From: Syncephalastrum monosporum B8922
Lineage: Eukaryota > Mucoromycota > Mucoromycetes > Mucorales > Syncephalastraceae
Direction: 5' to 3'
NCBI GenBank assembly: GCA_000697355.1
Contig: JNEN01001249.1
Coordinates: 343,955 to 407,954, forward strand
DNA length: 64,000 bases
Part shown: piece after piece, positions 26,901-39,649 of the stretch
Layout of the letters: every line of letters begins with the position of its first letter
Position numbering within the stretch: the first letter of the stretch is position 1
Notes under the pieces: generated by a model
Told to the model about the DNA's origin: nothing
Databases searched by the model: none
Seen by the model: the letters and a program-made list of their open reading frames with translations, nothing else
Position numbers and translations under genes: made by a program

Positions 26901-28444
26901 GGATTGACCCGAGCCTCGCTTAGACTCATCCGAGGGCTCCTTCAGGCTGCCCGACAGGTTCTTGGGCAAATGATACAGCTCATAAACGCCGCCGTCGTGA
27001 GGCTAACACAAAATTATAAGGGATTTGCGTAGATAGGATTGCGGTCAAGTCTACGTACCGAAGTGACAAGCACAGCGCGTTCTGCTGGATTGTAAGACAA
27101 GGTGCGAGGCTGTGTGTAAGGCGATTCAAGTTTGCGGACGCTCAAGACTTCCTGATCTGCACCGCTGGTCAGATCATTGATATGGATAACCTTGTCCTTG
27201 ACGTAGTACACCTGGTTCTGATGAACTTGATAGGCAGGACGCTCGCGCTCGAGCTTAAAGACGATCAAACCGCTATCGTGGCCTGCACAAAAAAAAAGTT
27301 AGGAATTACATGTTCCCGGGTTGGTGCAAACATACCGGCAGCAAAGAGATTCAACTCGGGGTGGGCTGTCAAGACCCAGAAACGATCGTGGTCGCGGCGG
27401 AAGGTGGCGAGGGCAGTACGCTTGGTCATGTCCCAGACACGCACCGACTTATCCTCACCATCGGAAAGAATCAGCTCCTGTCTCGGGTGGAAGATGGCGC
27501 TTGATACGTTGTTATAGTGACCGCGGCAGCTGTCGACTTCCCATGCTTTCGTCTCTGAAACACAGGTAGGCATGAATACAAATGAAAAGCGAGAAGTTTC
27601 TAATTGGTGACGTACCGCTCATGCGCCAGAGCTTAACCTGGCGATCGTCACCGGCCGAGACGATCAAGGGCAAGGTTGGGTGGAAGGATGCCCAGTTGAC
27701 ACCGTGATCGTGACCTTCCAGGACGTATTTGACCATGACATCGGTCGAACCGAACAAGTCGGCCTGCGAGCTCTGACGGGCAAAGGAGTCCTCGAAGCTC
27801 ATGGGCGTCGGCGCCTGATTCTTCTTGCGGAGGCCCGAGATATCCCAGACGCGGACGGTCTGGTCCATGGAGGCAGAGACGACGAGATCGTTCTTTGGAT
27901 GGAACTGAGCACACATGACGTAGTGGTTGTGGCCGGTGAGGATGGCGATACAGTTGCGCGACTGCCAGTTCCAGATGCGGATCGTCTGGTCATCCGAGGC
28001 AGAGAGAATCCACGGGTACTCGTGATGGAAGAAGACGGTGCGCACATAATCCAAATGGCCGTTCAGGGTGAAGAGACAGCGACGGGTCTTGTAGTTCCAC
28101 ACTTTGATCTTGTAATCGTCGCCACCCGAGACAAAAAGGGGTTGCGTAGGGTGAAAGGCAATACCACGGACGGGACCTGTCAAGTTGTAGTTGTGAATAC
28201 CCTCCATCCGTCTGCCAATGTCCGAATTCACGTTACCATCGTGTTCGTCGAAGCGTTCGAGAAGAGTGCCCATCCGGTAATCCCACAGCTGGATGCAACC
28301 ATTATGCAAGGACGCGAGGATCCAGGGACGCTTGGGATGGAACGCGATGCCCTTGACACGGTTGCTTTTCGATTCAAACTACACAGCAGTTGAGCAAGAT
28401 ACGGAGAAGACCGGATGCAAGTTTACCTTTGTAAGCATCTGCAT
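23995..28444 (-). CDS. COP1: Coatomer subunit alpha (alpha-COP)
   Basis: Thirteen exons: 28444-28427, 28378-28237, 28176-27616, 27554-27336, 27282-27059, 27002-26618, 26561-26423, 26371-26131, 26077-25922, 25869-25671, 25619-25024, 24943-24338 and 24237-23995, giving 1242 aa. The N-terminal WD40 propeller is unmistakable ([14 protein letters not shown] block, [38 protein letters not shown]), followed by a second propeller, a helical solenoid ([15 protein letters not shown]) and the C-terminal epsilon-COP-binding domain with Cys pairs ([18 protein letters not shown]). It forms the B-subcomplex of COPI with beta'- and epsilon-COP for Golgi-to-ER retrograde traffic and binds KKxx signals. The first coding exon is 18 nt (MQMLTK), like yeast MKMLTK. 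Intron 2 (28236-28177) is 60 bp, in phase and stop-free. Confidence 0.97.
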
Positions 28445-31400
28445 CTTGCGAATTCAATAAGCCTGTTGAATGTGAAATAGGGAATGAAGCAGGAAGAGGG
28501 CCGCGCGAGAGAACAAGTGCAGAAAGGGCAACAGATGAGCTCAAGGGTCCAATGATGGTGCAACGCGCCCTGTTTTTCTTTTTCTTTTAGGCTTGATATT
28601 TACCCCAGACGAGAGTATGAGGGACCAACGGCGTCGAACGGTTTGAGCAGGAGCAGACTAGTTAGACAATGACGCGTATGAGTGAGTAGGAATGCGTCAA
28701 TGAGAAGGATGGTGTCAATTGGACGTACACGCTTTGTAAAGTGGTGATGTAGTTTCGGGCCTGTTCGTCGACTCGTTTCTGGTTTCGTGGCAGATTTTTC
28801 AAAGAGCGACGTATAATGCCCAGCACCCCGCTCTCTCAGCAGAGGATCCTCGCCAAATCTATATACAAAACTGGATACCAGACGTGTAACTATTTCATTT
28901 GTCTACGTGAACATATGTATGCCCATTCACTAGTGAAGTTAGGCACATAACAAAATCTGTTGTGATGATAATGCGGCTCATTATCATCATTTAGATGGCA
29001 GTGCTCCATAGTCGATCTTTGCATATAGGCACTGATGTAGTATGTACCTGGAGCGAATATGATTGTAGAGATATGTGTTTGCCGACATTTCAAGGCTGCG
29101 TGAACTCAAAATTATATCACTGGAGTAATGCTGAGCGCTGCTTATCGCCAGGTCTCTACAACCAACCATCATTATCCGTTTCCGTCGGTCGTCATTCAGT
29201 ATTACCACTGTGCATTACTGTATTGAACCCGGTCATTTCACGGCTGAATATTGGAGGATGCTGGTGATACTGGAAGATTAAAAATCTACCATCCCTTGCA
29301 AGAAAAAGGCACCTAGTTAGCTTATAAGTATATGTCTCCATAGTATCACCGTAAAGTTCAACTCGCCGTAGATGGGACATAGCGCCGGCTTCTGCCCCAT
29401 TTATCTCGATAAAAGTTTTCTTTTCTTGCATCAGAGACGCACCTCTTCCAAATCTTTGCACACACACGCACGCGTTATTTTTATCTGTCCTCATAGTATT
29501 CGTATGGTATGCATATGTACCTTTTCCCTGATTCACGAATGCGATAGCCAGTTAAACCTGAGCTGCAATACTCTATCGCTATATAGAAGACTGTCACGCG
29601 ATGTGTATTCTGACAGTGAATGACAGGTCGGCAGACAAAAAAAGAGAGTAACGGAAAGATATGCATGCGGAGTATTTTGAGAACACCTACATCATGCTCG
29701 CAAGGCAAAGCCAAACGCTCTTTCGTGTATCTGTTGTTCAAAAGAGTATAATCAGACATGTTGCATCATGTGGGCCGTTTCGACTCATTTTAATCAATAT
29801 ACTAATCTGCGTGAACCAACGGCAGCAGTGGCGCAGAAAGTCGACTTTAATATAATACACATCACGTCCCATGCAAAATAGCTTTCCGAACAAAACACAT
29901 GTACATCTATCAGGCATGACCTCATCTGCACTGGATCGGCACCATGCTTGATAGCCGTCAAACTCATGACTTGCATGGTCATAAGTGTAGTGGTGCTTTT
30001 ACCATTGGTTCTCGACAAAACTGGTCATTGGAAGGGTCCTTTTCAGTTAATACATGCTTTTATTTTGCGAAAAAGAAAGCGCAAGGAATCAACAACATAT
30101 GAGAAAGATGCAAAAGGTATGGGATACAGGAAAAAAAAATTACAAAAAGTCAGCCTGATGTGTATGTATCCATGTGAGCATGAAGATATTTTTCGGGGGA
30201 GGGGAGGAAGTGTTAGTGTCAGAAAGGCCATACAAGATATTTTAGCATAAAAATGAGAAAGAAGTAGCCACGCAGCCTGAAGCGAGGGAAACAGAATGAA
30301 GATGTGTGAAGGGAGTCGAGTGGGGGGAGGGGAGGGGCTTTTGTCCATTGCATTCTTTAGGTAGTGGTGATATGTACCCAGAAATCCGGGTGAAGGGCAA
30401 GAGAAAGGGCGTTTTGCTTCCGAAAATGAAGTGCTTAGAAGAGTAATGAGTTACTTTTGTTTTTGTTGTTGCTGTTGTCGTTGCTGTTGTCCAATGCAAA
30501 TAAAAGAAAGTACGTTCTTGAAGGAAAGTGCTCGATGATAGATGGGTATAGCGAAGCTGGGAACCGGTTACATAATGGACCACATGTCGCTCTACTTGAG
30601 CAACGGGCAGGCTGGACGCCGATGTCCGTACTTGCCACACCACTGGCTGCAGGAAATAAACGTGTCAGAACCTTCAAAATAATGTTTATAAACAGAAGAG
30701 AGCGTTACCATTGGCCACCGGAAAGGTTCAAGGGCTTAATTGCCGGTGTCATAGAGTTCACTTGCTGTGTATAGGTGGGCTTTGGCATGAGTGGGCTTGC
30801 TTATGAGAAAGAAGACAGAAGCGTAAAGTAAGTTGAAAGAAGCAAAAAAAAAAAAAAGGAAAGAAAGCACCAACAGAACTCGATTTTTATATACAGTGGC
30901 TGGTTGAGGAGTGGTCGGCTAAAATTCGACCTGAAGAACGCACAGGTGCCTGTTGCTCTGTAATCAGCACACACACACGTACTTTCTTTCTTTACGCATA
31001 GCCACATATATACAGAGATGCGCAATGCGCATACATGCAAGCACGCCTCTTAGTCACCCTTTCCCTTCGTTTTAGGGGGGTGATCATGGAGGATCTGCAC
31101 CTAACAACAGATTTTTGTACACGGACTCCCTCCCATACGCCCTGTCAATCTCACGTAGTCACGGGTCGCCGCCGCGCGAATTGATCCCTCCCCCAAAAAA
31201 CATACATATACCCGCACTTGATATATACACATGTAAACTTTCTCCATTCCCCCTTCTTTTTATGCGCACGTACAGTCTACTGCTGGCTCCGCCCTGATCT
31301 ATACGCAAGTCTGGACCCACCTCATCACCTTTAGATCATATCCCTCTTTGAAAAATTCGTTGTTTCATACCCTCCCCGAAGGTATAGCACCACACACACT

Positions 31401-34400
31401 ACTAGACTTGTCAAATCCTCATTTCGGCTCGCACTACCCGAAAACGCCCATCTTCTTTATATTTATGCGACAAAACGCCACGTACACCAAGAGCATGGGT
31501 ACCAAGAAATAAAGAATAAAAAGAAACGCGTTTATGTTATCCCTAGCGCAGGAAAAAGGTGCGGCAATGGCAACGGGTATCTCCAGGGGCGACAGGTGAA
31601 GGGGAAAAGTGTCACGAGACAAAAGCTCGAGGGCTGTCAATCACAAACTTAAAAGTGGTCATATCCTCGAGGTGGATGACACGTCCGGGCTCACTATAAC
31701 TGACCCTATGCGATTTCCTAGTGCCATTATCGAACAGTCTTGGTATTCATCACGAGCACTTTGAATTCATCAGCCAATACAGTGCTTATAACAAATAAGG
31801 AATTTCACCGGACAGGGGAGATACAGGGCAGAGGACGTCGTAGCGCGCGCTCTTGCAGGTAATTAAAATGATGATATGTGGTCACTTACATCAACTCCCA
31901 CTAACAGTCGATCTCTCCCAGAGAAGAAGCATGACATGGGTTCACTTTATTGGCCGAACGATCGTCTTCCTTGGAATTACACAAAGAATGAAGCTCTATT
32001 TTGAGCCAAGGAGAGAGCGGGTGATCATTTGCCGTCAACCTCATTTCTGTGGCCACGTGTATCTATTGAGTATTCCCATCGTGATAGCGCTTTATGCGGC
32101 CTGTTCGATGACCGGATAAGTGAAGAAGCTGTACAAATGGTAGCTTTGACATTTTTAACTTTGTTTGTCGGCGCCTCTTGGCGCCAACGATCCGGTAGAG
32201 TGGACATTTGTTTGCATGCTCCTTTTTGACAGAAGTTGTTGTTTGTCCCTACACCATCCGGCTGCCTGCCTTTTCCTCGCTGTCGCCGTGTATTTAACAT
32301 TATTCTGAATAACACTAGTATGCCAAATACATTAGAAAGGCGCAGAGGCTATTCTATTTGTGCCTGACTAAACAGGTAGGTGGCTGCCGAATGGACATTT
32401 CCTTTTGGACTATTAAACGCCTTACATTCGAACTGCGCCACTTTCTAGACAGCATCTGTATCTGCATTGTTTTACGTGCCTGTCGATGTATTGAAGTCTG
32501 CGGTGTTAGGGATGTAAGGTCGCGTCATTTGCGTTTATTGATTTGTCGATTCGGTGGTCGAACCGGTTTGTCACCTTCAGATATCAGTCAAAGAGCACAC
32601 CTCAGCTCGGATGACATACACTACAAATGAGGTCGACATATATGTTGATATTGGACGCGGGTACCCGTGGAGCATATGTAACGGGATTATTTTTTACAAA
32701 GGAATTTGATTAATGTTGACAATTTAAGTTTCTTCATTACAATGGCCCTAATACTATGCATGGTATCGGCGCTGAGTGCTGACACCGATAACAAGACGGT
32801 AGAAGGTGCCTCATATTGTATGTATCTCGGCGGTGTTTGGCTTTGTTGACGGTCAGATTTTTTTTACACTTGTCTACATATGCATCATTGTGGCGACATG
32901 GGCCGCGGCGCAATCCCGGACAGAAGCATTCAACCAATGGCAATGCATGCCATGGAAAATGGGACTAATCATTCAGCACAGCGTGCACGGTGCTAAAAAT
33001 TATTTTCTTTTGGTGCACATCATAATTCTTTATTTCTTCAAGTTGTAAAGCTGAGCGTTTGTGCAGAAACAAATCGCAATATGCGTACATAATCGATCAT
33101 ACAACTGCCAACTGCGAGCAATAGCAAATAAGGAATACATATGTTGGGGTAAAGATGAGATGTCCGGGAGGCGCTGGGGAGAAGGACTGAGGAGGATAAA
33201 GAGCCCATGATTTCATTATGTACCCCCATCGCAGACCGGATCAGTACAAAAATGTCCTAGGATGAAAGACAGCAGGAAACCTTATACAAATTCGTAAATG
33301 ACTATTGGGGTACACACAGCTTTATGTGCAATACGCCTCTCGTTGTTTCATGCAGTTATGGAATAGACTGGTGGATACACCATAGACACGGGACGCGATG
33401 GAATCACCATTCTATAAAGTGTCGGAACGTCTTCCACCATGTCAATTCTTGCTTTTGCCAGTTGATTAAAAGCATGAAGCGTGATTGTTGACATCGATTG
33501 CGCCTGGACGTTGGCGGCGCATGATGAGACACAAAAGGTCGAGTTCTTTTAGACTTTTCTGTCGATACTCTATATTTATTTTGAGGACTCATGACCCTGG
33601 CTTCCAGTTGTCTCAAAAAGCCCGAAATAATTTTGCATCGACTACATGTACAGTACGAGGGGCCTGAGTAGAAGACGCTGAAATTGGTACATGTATCTGA
33701 TGAAATAGTACCAATGCAAGAGTGATGTCAACCGAGGGTAGGGTCAAACAGTTCTGCCTTTACATTTGTAGGTGTACATTAGCTTAAAGTATATACTTCT
33801 CCAGCGATCACACTGACGGCTCAAAAACAGAGAGAACTGCAGACAACCTCCAGGGGTGGTATACTATATACAATGTGCTCACATTTATCGAGTGGCAGCA
33901 TACATAGGCGATAAGGAAGTGATTGCAGCCGAGATCCTCACTATTGTCATTTGGTATAGATCGAGGGCCCGTAATATGGACAAAGTAGCTTTAGTGACGG
34001 AATTTGCCTTGAGACAGAGACTTAAGCAGAGGATCAATATCATTTCAGAACGTCTCCATAGGCACAAAAACGACGACAGGGAGTCCAAGAACCTAGTCTA
34101 TTACGAAATAGATACATGTACTTTATTGAGTCGTGTCTGGAACGTGGAGTCAGGAACGTGTTCATAGGTTTTCTTTTTCTGTCGGGTCCCTTGCTCGGCG
34201 TTAAACGGTCCACTCCTAGGATCGGCCCGATCACCAAAATGGAAACACAAGGCTTTTATTTATTTACTTCATTATTTGACTGCTGGGAGAAAGCCACCAG
34301 GGATGATTTCCAGTGTATAATATAACAGTGAAGAGGAAAGAGATATAAAGGAAAGGGTATAGCAATCATTTAAAAAGGAATAAGATGATTTGCTTTTTAT

Positions 34401-34523
34401 ACGTGCACTGCAGAAGAGAGAAAGAGAGAAAATAGGCTGTGCAATCTGTGGGGTGACACGGTTTCGGAGCAAACGCGCGTGTGTACGGAAGCGGTATCAA
34501 AAGAGAATTGCAATAAGCTCAAA
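28445..34523. other. Long gene-poor region
   Basis: About 6.1 kb with only short open frames and no recognisable domain, tRNA or transposon signature on either strand. The first ~400 bp probably contain the alpha-COP promoter. It holds a TTG/CTG-rich repeat at about 30455-30495, G-rich purine tracts at about 30190-30350, and a short palindromic GC block (GGCGCC twice) at about 32169-32184. A hydrophobic 68-codon minus-strand frame at 31434-31640 was seen but not called. I cannot exclude short non-coding RNAs or heavily decayed elements. Confidence 0.4.
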
Positions 34524-35546
34524 TTACGTATAGCTTGGTGAAGTCTTGTGCTGATGATGATAGTGCGGCGAAGATGATGGGATGGATGTGGCCGCCGTTG
34601 CAGCGAGGTGGTGAGGGTGATGACGATGGTGGTTGTTGTGGTTGTGGTGGTGAGGATAGTGGTGATTACTACCGTTCGGATTGCTGTTGCTATTGTTGTT
34701 GTTGTCGTGACGACGTGTCTTGTTACTGGGACCACTCATCGAATTTGGCCGCTCAGTCCCCGTCTCGGTCCCATCCTCTTCACGTTCCCGTTTCCTTTCC
34801 CGCTGGGGCTGCTGCGGTGATGATGGTTCCCTGAGTACTTCCAGCTCAGATTGTACCCGCGAGAGCCGGATGGGCCTGCCCGCCAAAAAGGAAGCCAAAA
34901 GATAAAGCCTGCGTACTTGTGGATTCTCATGATCAACTGACGCATCGGTGTCTTGAGGGTCCGTGCAAGATACTTGGAAGCTCTCGAGTTGTTCAAAGGG
35001 CGGATCATCGAGACGAAACTCACTGAGCAGCGTACTGGTCATGGTCTGGAGCGAGCCGTAGCCCATGTAACGCGTAGCGGCAAGGGTATCGGTGTATTCT
35101 CGGTCATCGATGGCGTATTGGCGAAAGGTAATCGGAATCTTATTTTCGTGCTGCAAAAGGGCCAGATTGCCAGCAAAAATGGAAAGATGGTGCGCCAGGT
35201 GGTCCAAGGTAGCCTCAGAAGCGACAATCTGAATGGCACCGACCGAGTGGGCGAAATGATCGAATATCCACATATACCCTGTCCATGAAAGAGGCAGCTC
35301 AATCATTCTTAACCCTCGGACCGCGTAACTCCGGGTGATGCGTGATACGAATTGCTGTATGAACGAGTCCGTGATGGTCACGTCGCTCTCCGGAAACAAC
35401 AGATCGCCGGTCCAGACTTGCGGTTCCGAGTATACTATCTTCCTGAGCTGCGTATTCACCCTCGCCAGCGCAAGCAGGTCATGCAGGCCCAAATATCGCA
35501 TCAGCCGGAGCAGGACAGCACCCGGTAATGAATGAAAAGATGCCAT
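34524..35546 (-). CDS. F-box protein with Asn/His-rich C-terminal tail
   Basis: A single 340-codon exon. Residues ~5-45 (LPGAVLLRLMRYLGLHDLLA, then LARVNTQLRKIVYS) match the F-box, which binds Skp1 in SCF ubiquitin ligases. The middle ~200 residues have no domain I recognise and do not show leucine-rich or WD repeats, so the substrate is unknown. From about residue 230 the protein becomes Arg/Glu rich, then extremely Asn/His/Ser rich (the N-N-N-N-S-N and H-H-P-H-H-H-N runs around residues 280-315), a likely disordered tail. That region is also a nucleotide microsatellite (GTGGTG/GATGATG on the plus strand), so its length may vary between strains. No intron is needed. Confidence 0.8.
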   Translation of the reverse strand: MASFHSLPGAVLLRLMRYLGLHDLLALARVNTQLRKIVYSEPQVWTGDLLFPESDVTITDSFIQQFVSRITRSYAVRGLRMIELPLSWTGYMWIFDHFAHSVGAIQIVASEATLDHLAHHLSIFAGNLALLQHENKIPITFRQYAIDDREYTDTLAATRYMGYGSLQTMTSTLLSEFRLDDPPFEQLESFQVSCTDPQDTDASVDHENPQVRRLYLLASFLAGRPIRLSRVQSELEVLREPSSPQQPQRERKREREEDGTETGTERPNSMSGPSNKTRRHDNNNNSNSNPNGSNHHYPHHHNHNNHHRHHPHHLAATAATSIPSSSPHYHHQHKTSPSYT

Positions 35547-37102
35547 ATGAAGCGGTAAATAGGGTTATTGTGGAAAAGATATACGTTATTGAACTATGGG
35601 AGAAAGCGGTGGCCGTGAGACGCTGGGAAAAGGGCGAAGGGAAAAAGAAAAGGTAAAGAGAAAAAAGAAACAAATTGGCGTGAATTGCGCGAGGATGTGC
35701 GGTATATGTTATGTCAGTGTGTATATATGTGTGCTTGGGGTGCGGCAAAAAAGAAAAAGAAAGCTGGTGATGGCCCTCTGCGGAATTCAAAGCCAGTCTG
35801 GTAACACAACCTACTTTATTTCATTTCTCTTTACGCGTGATAACATCTCACCGTGACCTGGTCCTGGAGGTTATTGTTGGCAGTATACATGTTTCTTCCT
35901 GCTCTTTCCCCCTCCCCGCCCATCTTCCTTGTTCCTAGATTATATCGACGTCAGCAATTGTTTTGTTACAAGATCTATCGTATACGAGGACTAATCATAT
36001 ACTACTTTCGAGTAGCAGACACCCGGGATACGTCCTTTGCGAATCTCGCCATGAGCTGGCATCTCACTTGACTCACCATTCAGGTGCTTATTGTCCCTAT
36101 AAGAGGCCAGCCCTATTCTTCTCCTTCCCAGGGTGCGAGCGTCAGCGGATGTTCAAAGTAATGGTCTTGTGAATACGGTTTTTGCAAAGCACAATCAAGG
36201 GCCGAAATCTTTTTCAATGCCGCCGCTGCGGTCATCTCAGTAAAATAACGACACAATAAAAACCAAAGTCTGTATTTAACAATTGGGCCTATGAGTTCAA
36301 CAAAGCGAAGCAAACCTTTACGATTTTTAGATACTTCCGTTTGTGGGCTAGTCGCTCCTGCTGCAGTCACTTACATACTGCATCGAATGCTGAAGCTACG
36401 ACGCAATCGTATTCATTCAAAAGTTGACAGAATAAAACGTGGAGGGAACTTTGACAGCTTCGCCCTTGACCCGCCAAATAAGCTCGCAGGATCCAATAAC
36501 GCTCTTCCAGAGCCTCGTTACTTTTCTCACGATCCCTGCGCCACGCCCCCCCCCGTCCCACCCACTCTAGTCAAGACGCGCACAGGCCACAGGGAGAGAT
36601 GTAGGTAAATTTGAAAATGATGTAGGGTCTCGACATTTCCGTCTGGCCTTTTCCACCGTGGCGACTATAACAACTTCTCTATGGTATGCCTCATTGACAC
36701 AACACCTCCCATGGAAAGGGCAAAAAAAGCACGAGTGTGGGTTTGGCGAGAAACTGGCAAAGACCGAGCAAGTCAATGGGGTCGGCGAGTTTGCAGCTAA
36801 GCTTTGAAAGAAGCGATACAGGGGCAATTTCGTAACAAGAGCGATAAAGATGACCAGGAGCACAGCAACAAAACGGGCGAGGATCATTAACGTCAGGACT
36901 TAAGAAAAGGAGACAGTTTCATGTGTGATAAACCTGATATTGGCGAGGTAAGATATTGTAGACACCTGATTTTAGAGCAAGCAGGTGTCATTGTCCTGGT
37001 GCCGCGCCTGAGCGGTGTTCGACTTGGATTCACCTTCTTTTTCAGGCAAGTGCGTCTCCCTCTCGTTCAACCCGCTTCTCGTTTTACTTCACGATCGTTC
37101 TA
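35547..37102. other. Intergenic, divergent promoter region
   Basis: About 1.55 kb between the F-box gene (-) and SMU1 (+). No supported gene. A minus-strand frame at 36567-36887 starts with a hydrophobic stretch but has no other support. A purine-rich tract occurs at about 35625-35680 and a C-rich tract at about 36541-36562. Confidence 0.4.
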
Positions 37103-38810
37103 ATGTCTGTTGAGATCGAGGCAGAAGAGTAAGTGGACAAAACAGATACGACAACAGTCAGAGATTAACTGTCAAGCAGCGTTGTTCGCCTTATCCTTCA
37201 GTTTTACAAGGAAAACAATCTCACGCGGTCTCTGGCTGCTCTGGAACGCGAAACGTCAGTCAGCTTGGATACCCTCGACAATCGCGAAGAATTCGAGAAG
37301 AACATTGTGGAAGGCAGATGGGACATCGTATTACGGGATGTAGCGCGTCTCAAACTGCCGGGGAAGAAACTGATCGACCTCTATGAACACGTACGGCCCC
37401 GTTGCATGTCAGGCATTCTTTATATTAAGTTCATTCCGTAGATCGTGATTGAGCTTACCGAACAGCGTGAACTCTCGGCAGCACGAACGTTGCTTCGTCA
37501 GACGGAGCCCATGTTTATACTCAAACAACGCCATCCAGAACGCTACCTACACCTCGAGCACTTGTTGTCACGGTCCATCCTGGACGCCAAAGATATTTAC
37601 CCGCACGGCCAAACAAAAGAAAAGCGGAGGCAGCAGATTGCGAAGGTGTTGGCAGCAGAAGTCACGGTCGTTGCGCCCGGTCGATTGAACACGCTGCTCG
37701 AGAACAGCGCAAAATGGCAGCAGGTTCAAGGTCTGCTGCCGGACAATGCGTCCTTTGACCCGTTCCGCGCCGAAGCGCCCTCCCAGGTTGGAGAGCGCGA
37801 CGTGTTCGCCAGCCAAGCCTACAGCTCCATCAAGTTTCCTGGTAAAGGCACCTATGCAGAAACGCTGGCTTTTGCCCCTGTTGGTCAGATTCTCGCTACC
37901 GGCTCTGTGGATGGTTTCATCGAGCTGTGGAATTACACCAATGGCAAGCTCCGCAAGGATCTGCAGTACCAAGCCGATGAAAACTTCATGGCCATGGACG
38001 CCTCGGTTATTTGTATCAACTTTAGCAGAAACGGTGAGCAGCTCGTCACAGGCTCGACAGACGGCAAAATTGCGGTAGGTCTCAAATTACAGCTGAGTAT
38101 ACCGTGGCTCATGACAAAGACAGGTCTGGAAAGTGCAATCAGGCATGTGCCAACGGAAATATTCACCTGCACATAGCCAAGGTGTGACATCCGTGTGTTT
38201 CAGCAAGGACGCGTCCATGGTGCTCAGCGGCAGTTACGATCACACGGTCAAAATACATGGGCTCAAAGCAGGCAAAGGCAACAAAGAATTTCAGGGCCAT
38301 ACCGGATTCGTCAATAATGTCCTCTTTTCGAACGACAATCGGGCTGTCCTTAGCGCCAGCAGTGATAACACGATCAAGGTGAAGCTGAAATTGCTCAAGC
38401 CTCTAATATGTCTTTACTTATTGTTATTATAGATATGGGATACGGAGAGCACCGACTGTCTGCGTACGATCGACATTGCTGGTGTACAGTCGTTAGCCCT
38501 CGTCGGTGACGACCGCATCCTTGCGTTAACCAATGCGGCCATACGAATTCTATCCACCAAGGGAGACTTGCTGGGCATGCTTACCTCAGCAGGTGACTAT
38601 GTTGCTATGACACTTTCTCCTCAGCGGCAGCTTGCCTATTGCGTCACTGAAAGCGGCTTTGTCGAGTGCTTTAACGTCTCAACAGGTGAATTGAAGGGCA
38701 AAGAAAGCCTCAAAAACGCGGGCGAAATTATTGGTATCGCAGGTCATCCGCTTGCCAATATCATCGCAGTCAGTGATGATAAGGGTCGTGTCCACCTTCT
38801 CAAAGCATAG
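37103..38810 (+). CDS. SMU1: WD40 splicing factor SMU1
   Basis: Five exons: 37103-37128, 37180-37390, 37442-38074, 38124-38378 and 38433-38810, giving 500 aa (human 513). The N-terminal LisH/CTLH region (DVVRLILQFYKENNL, ALERETSVSLDTL, GRWDIVLRDV) and EQRELSAARTLLRQTEPM are diagnostic. A seven-bladed WD40 propeller follows (FVNNVLFSNDNRAVLSASSD, then NTIKIWD). SMU1 partners RED/IK in the spliceosomal B complex and promotes activation. Exon 1 contributes only 26 nt of coding sequence. SMU1 is absent from S. cerevisiae but kept in intron-rich fungi, consistent with the intron density here. One blade has IHGLKAG where an IWD-like motif is expected (near 38256), which is unusual but in frame. Confidence 0.95.
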
Positions 38811-39649
38811 ATAGTTTGCATTGTATATATATATATTGTTTTTAATCCATACATTCTCTTTACCTGCCAGTCTGGTTCGTGGCAATTATGTGTTATGGCC
38901 ATTAAGAGTGCTCGTCAAATTTCAGAACCATTTGTGCCCTAGCGTACTCCCTCAGCGATTATTCTCGGTAACACAGCTGCTGAACCTTCATGGTATTTGT
39001 GCCGCTATATTTCTCAAATGTCTTCTTGAAAATCACACTTTGTTATAGCTAAGGTGCTCCCAGCTTCTGTTCCTGAGCTTTGTAACCTATATGATCTTTG
39101 GGATTGGTACTGTATGACTTCCTTTGTTCTTGTTCCAGGTACTGTACATTCTTATATATTTGATTATAAGCTACTCGCACTATTTACACTCGTTGCAGAT
39201 ACATTACTTTCACACAGAATGGTACGAAGTCAGGTTGCTAGTGGTACCCTTCGTAAACAACCCTGTCACACAGGTAAATGTGGCGACAGCACCAACTTTG
39301 TGTGACATTGGTGTTCTCGAAACCATCAAATCGGCAAGGAGTGGGCGATAGGTGAAAGACGTCAGAAACCAAAGCAATCTAGCATCCTCTGATCCGTCCA
39401 ACTAAATACTCTTGACAAATTATCTTGTGGTTCGACATTGCAACCGAAACACGCTGACTGGAAGACAAGTAACACATACGACGCTCTTTCAACATTTGAG
39501 AACTCAGTCATAGAGGTGAAACCCGAGGCCGTGCGCGTATTACCATTGACGACGACCACCGTTTCTGGTACCACCCACAAGCAGCCTTATATACGCTTTG
39601 TCAGTTTTATGCTCTCTAAACCCTTCTTCCACTCGTTCGACCTCTGAAA
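38811..39649. other. Intergenic
   Basis: About 840 bp between SMU1 and the P450 gene with no supported coding sequence. A short TA repeat follows the SMU1 stop, and the last ~150 bp presumably hold the P450 promoter. Confidence 0.45.

Noticed and set aside
27680..28393. 237-codon plus-strand open frame
   Set aside because: Antisense to the alpha-COP WD40 region.
31434..31640. 68-codon minus-strand frame with one hydrophobic segment
   Set aside because: Could be a small membrane protein, but I recognise no family, and there is no supporting exon structure or promoter.
36567..36887. 106-codon minus-strand frame starting with a signal-peptide-like stretch
   Set aside because: No domain after the hydrophobic start and no splice pattern; left as an uncalled candidate small secreted protein.
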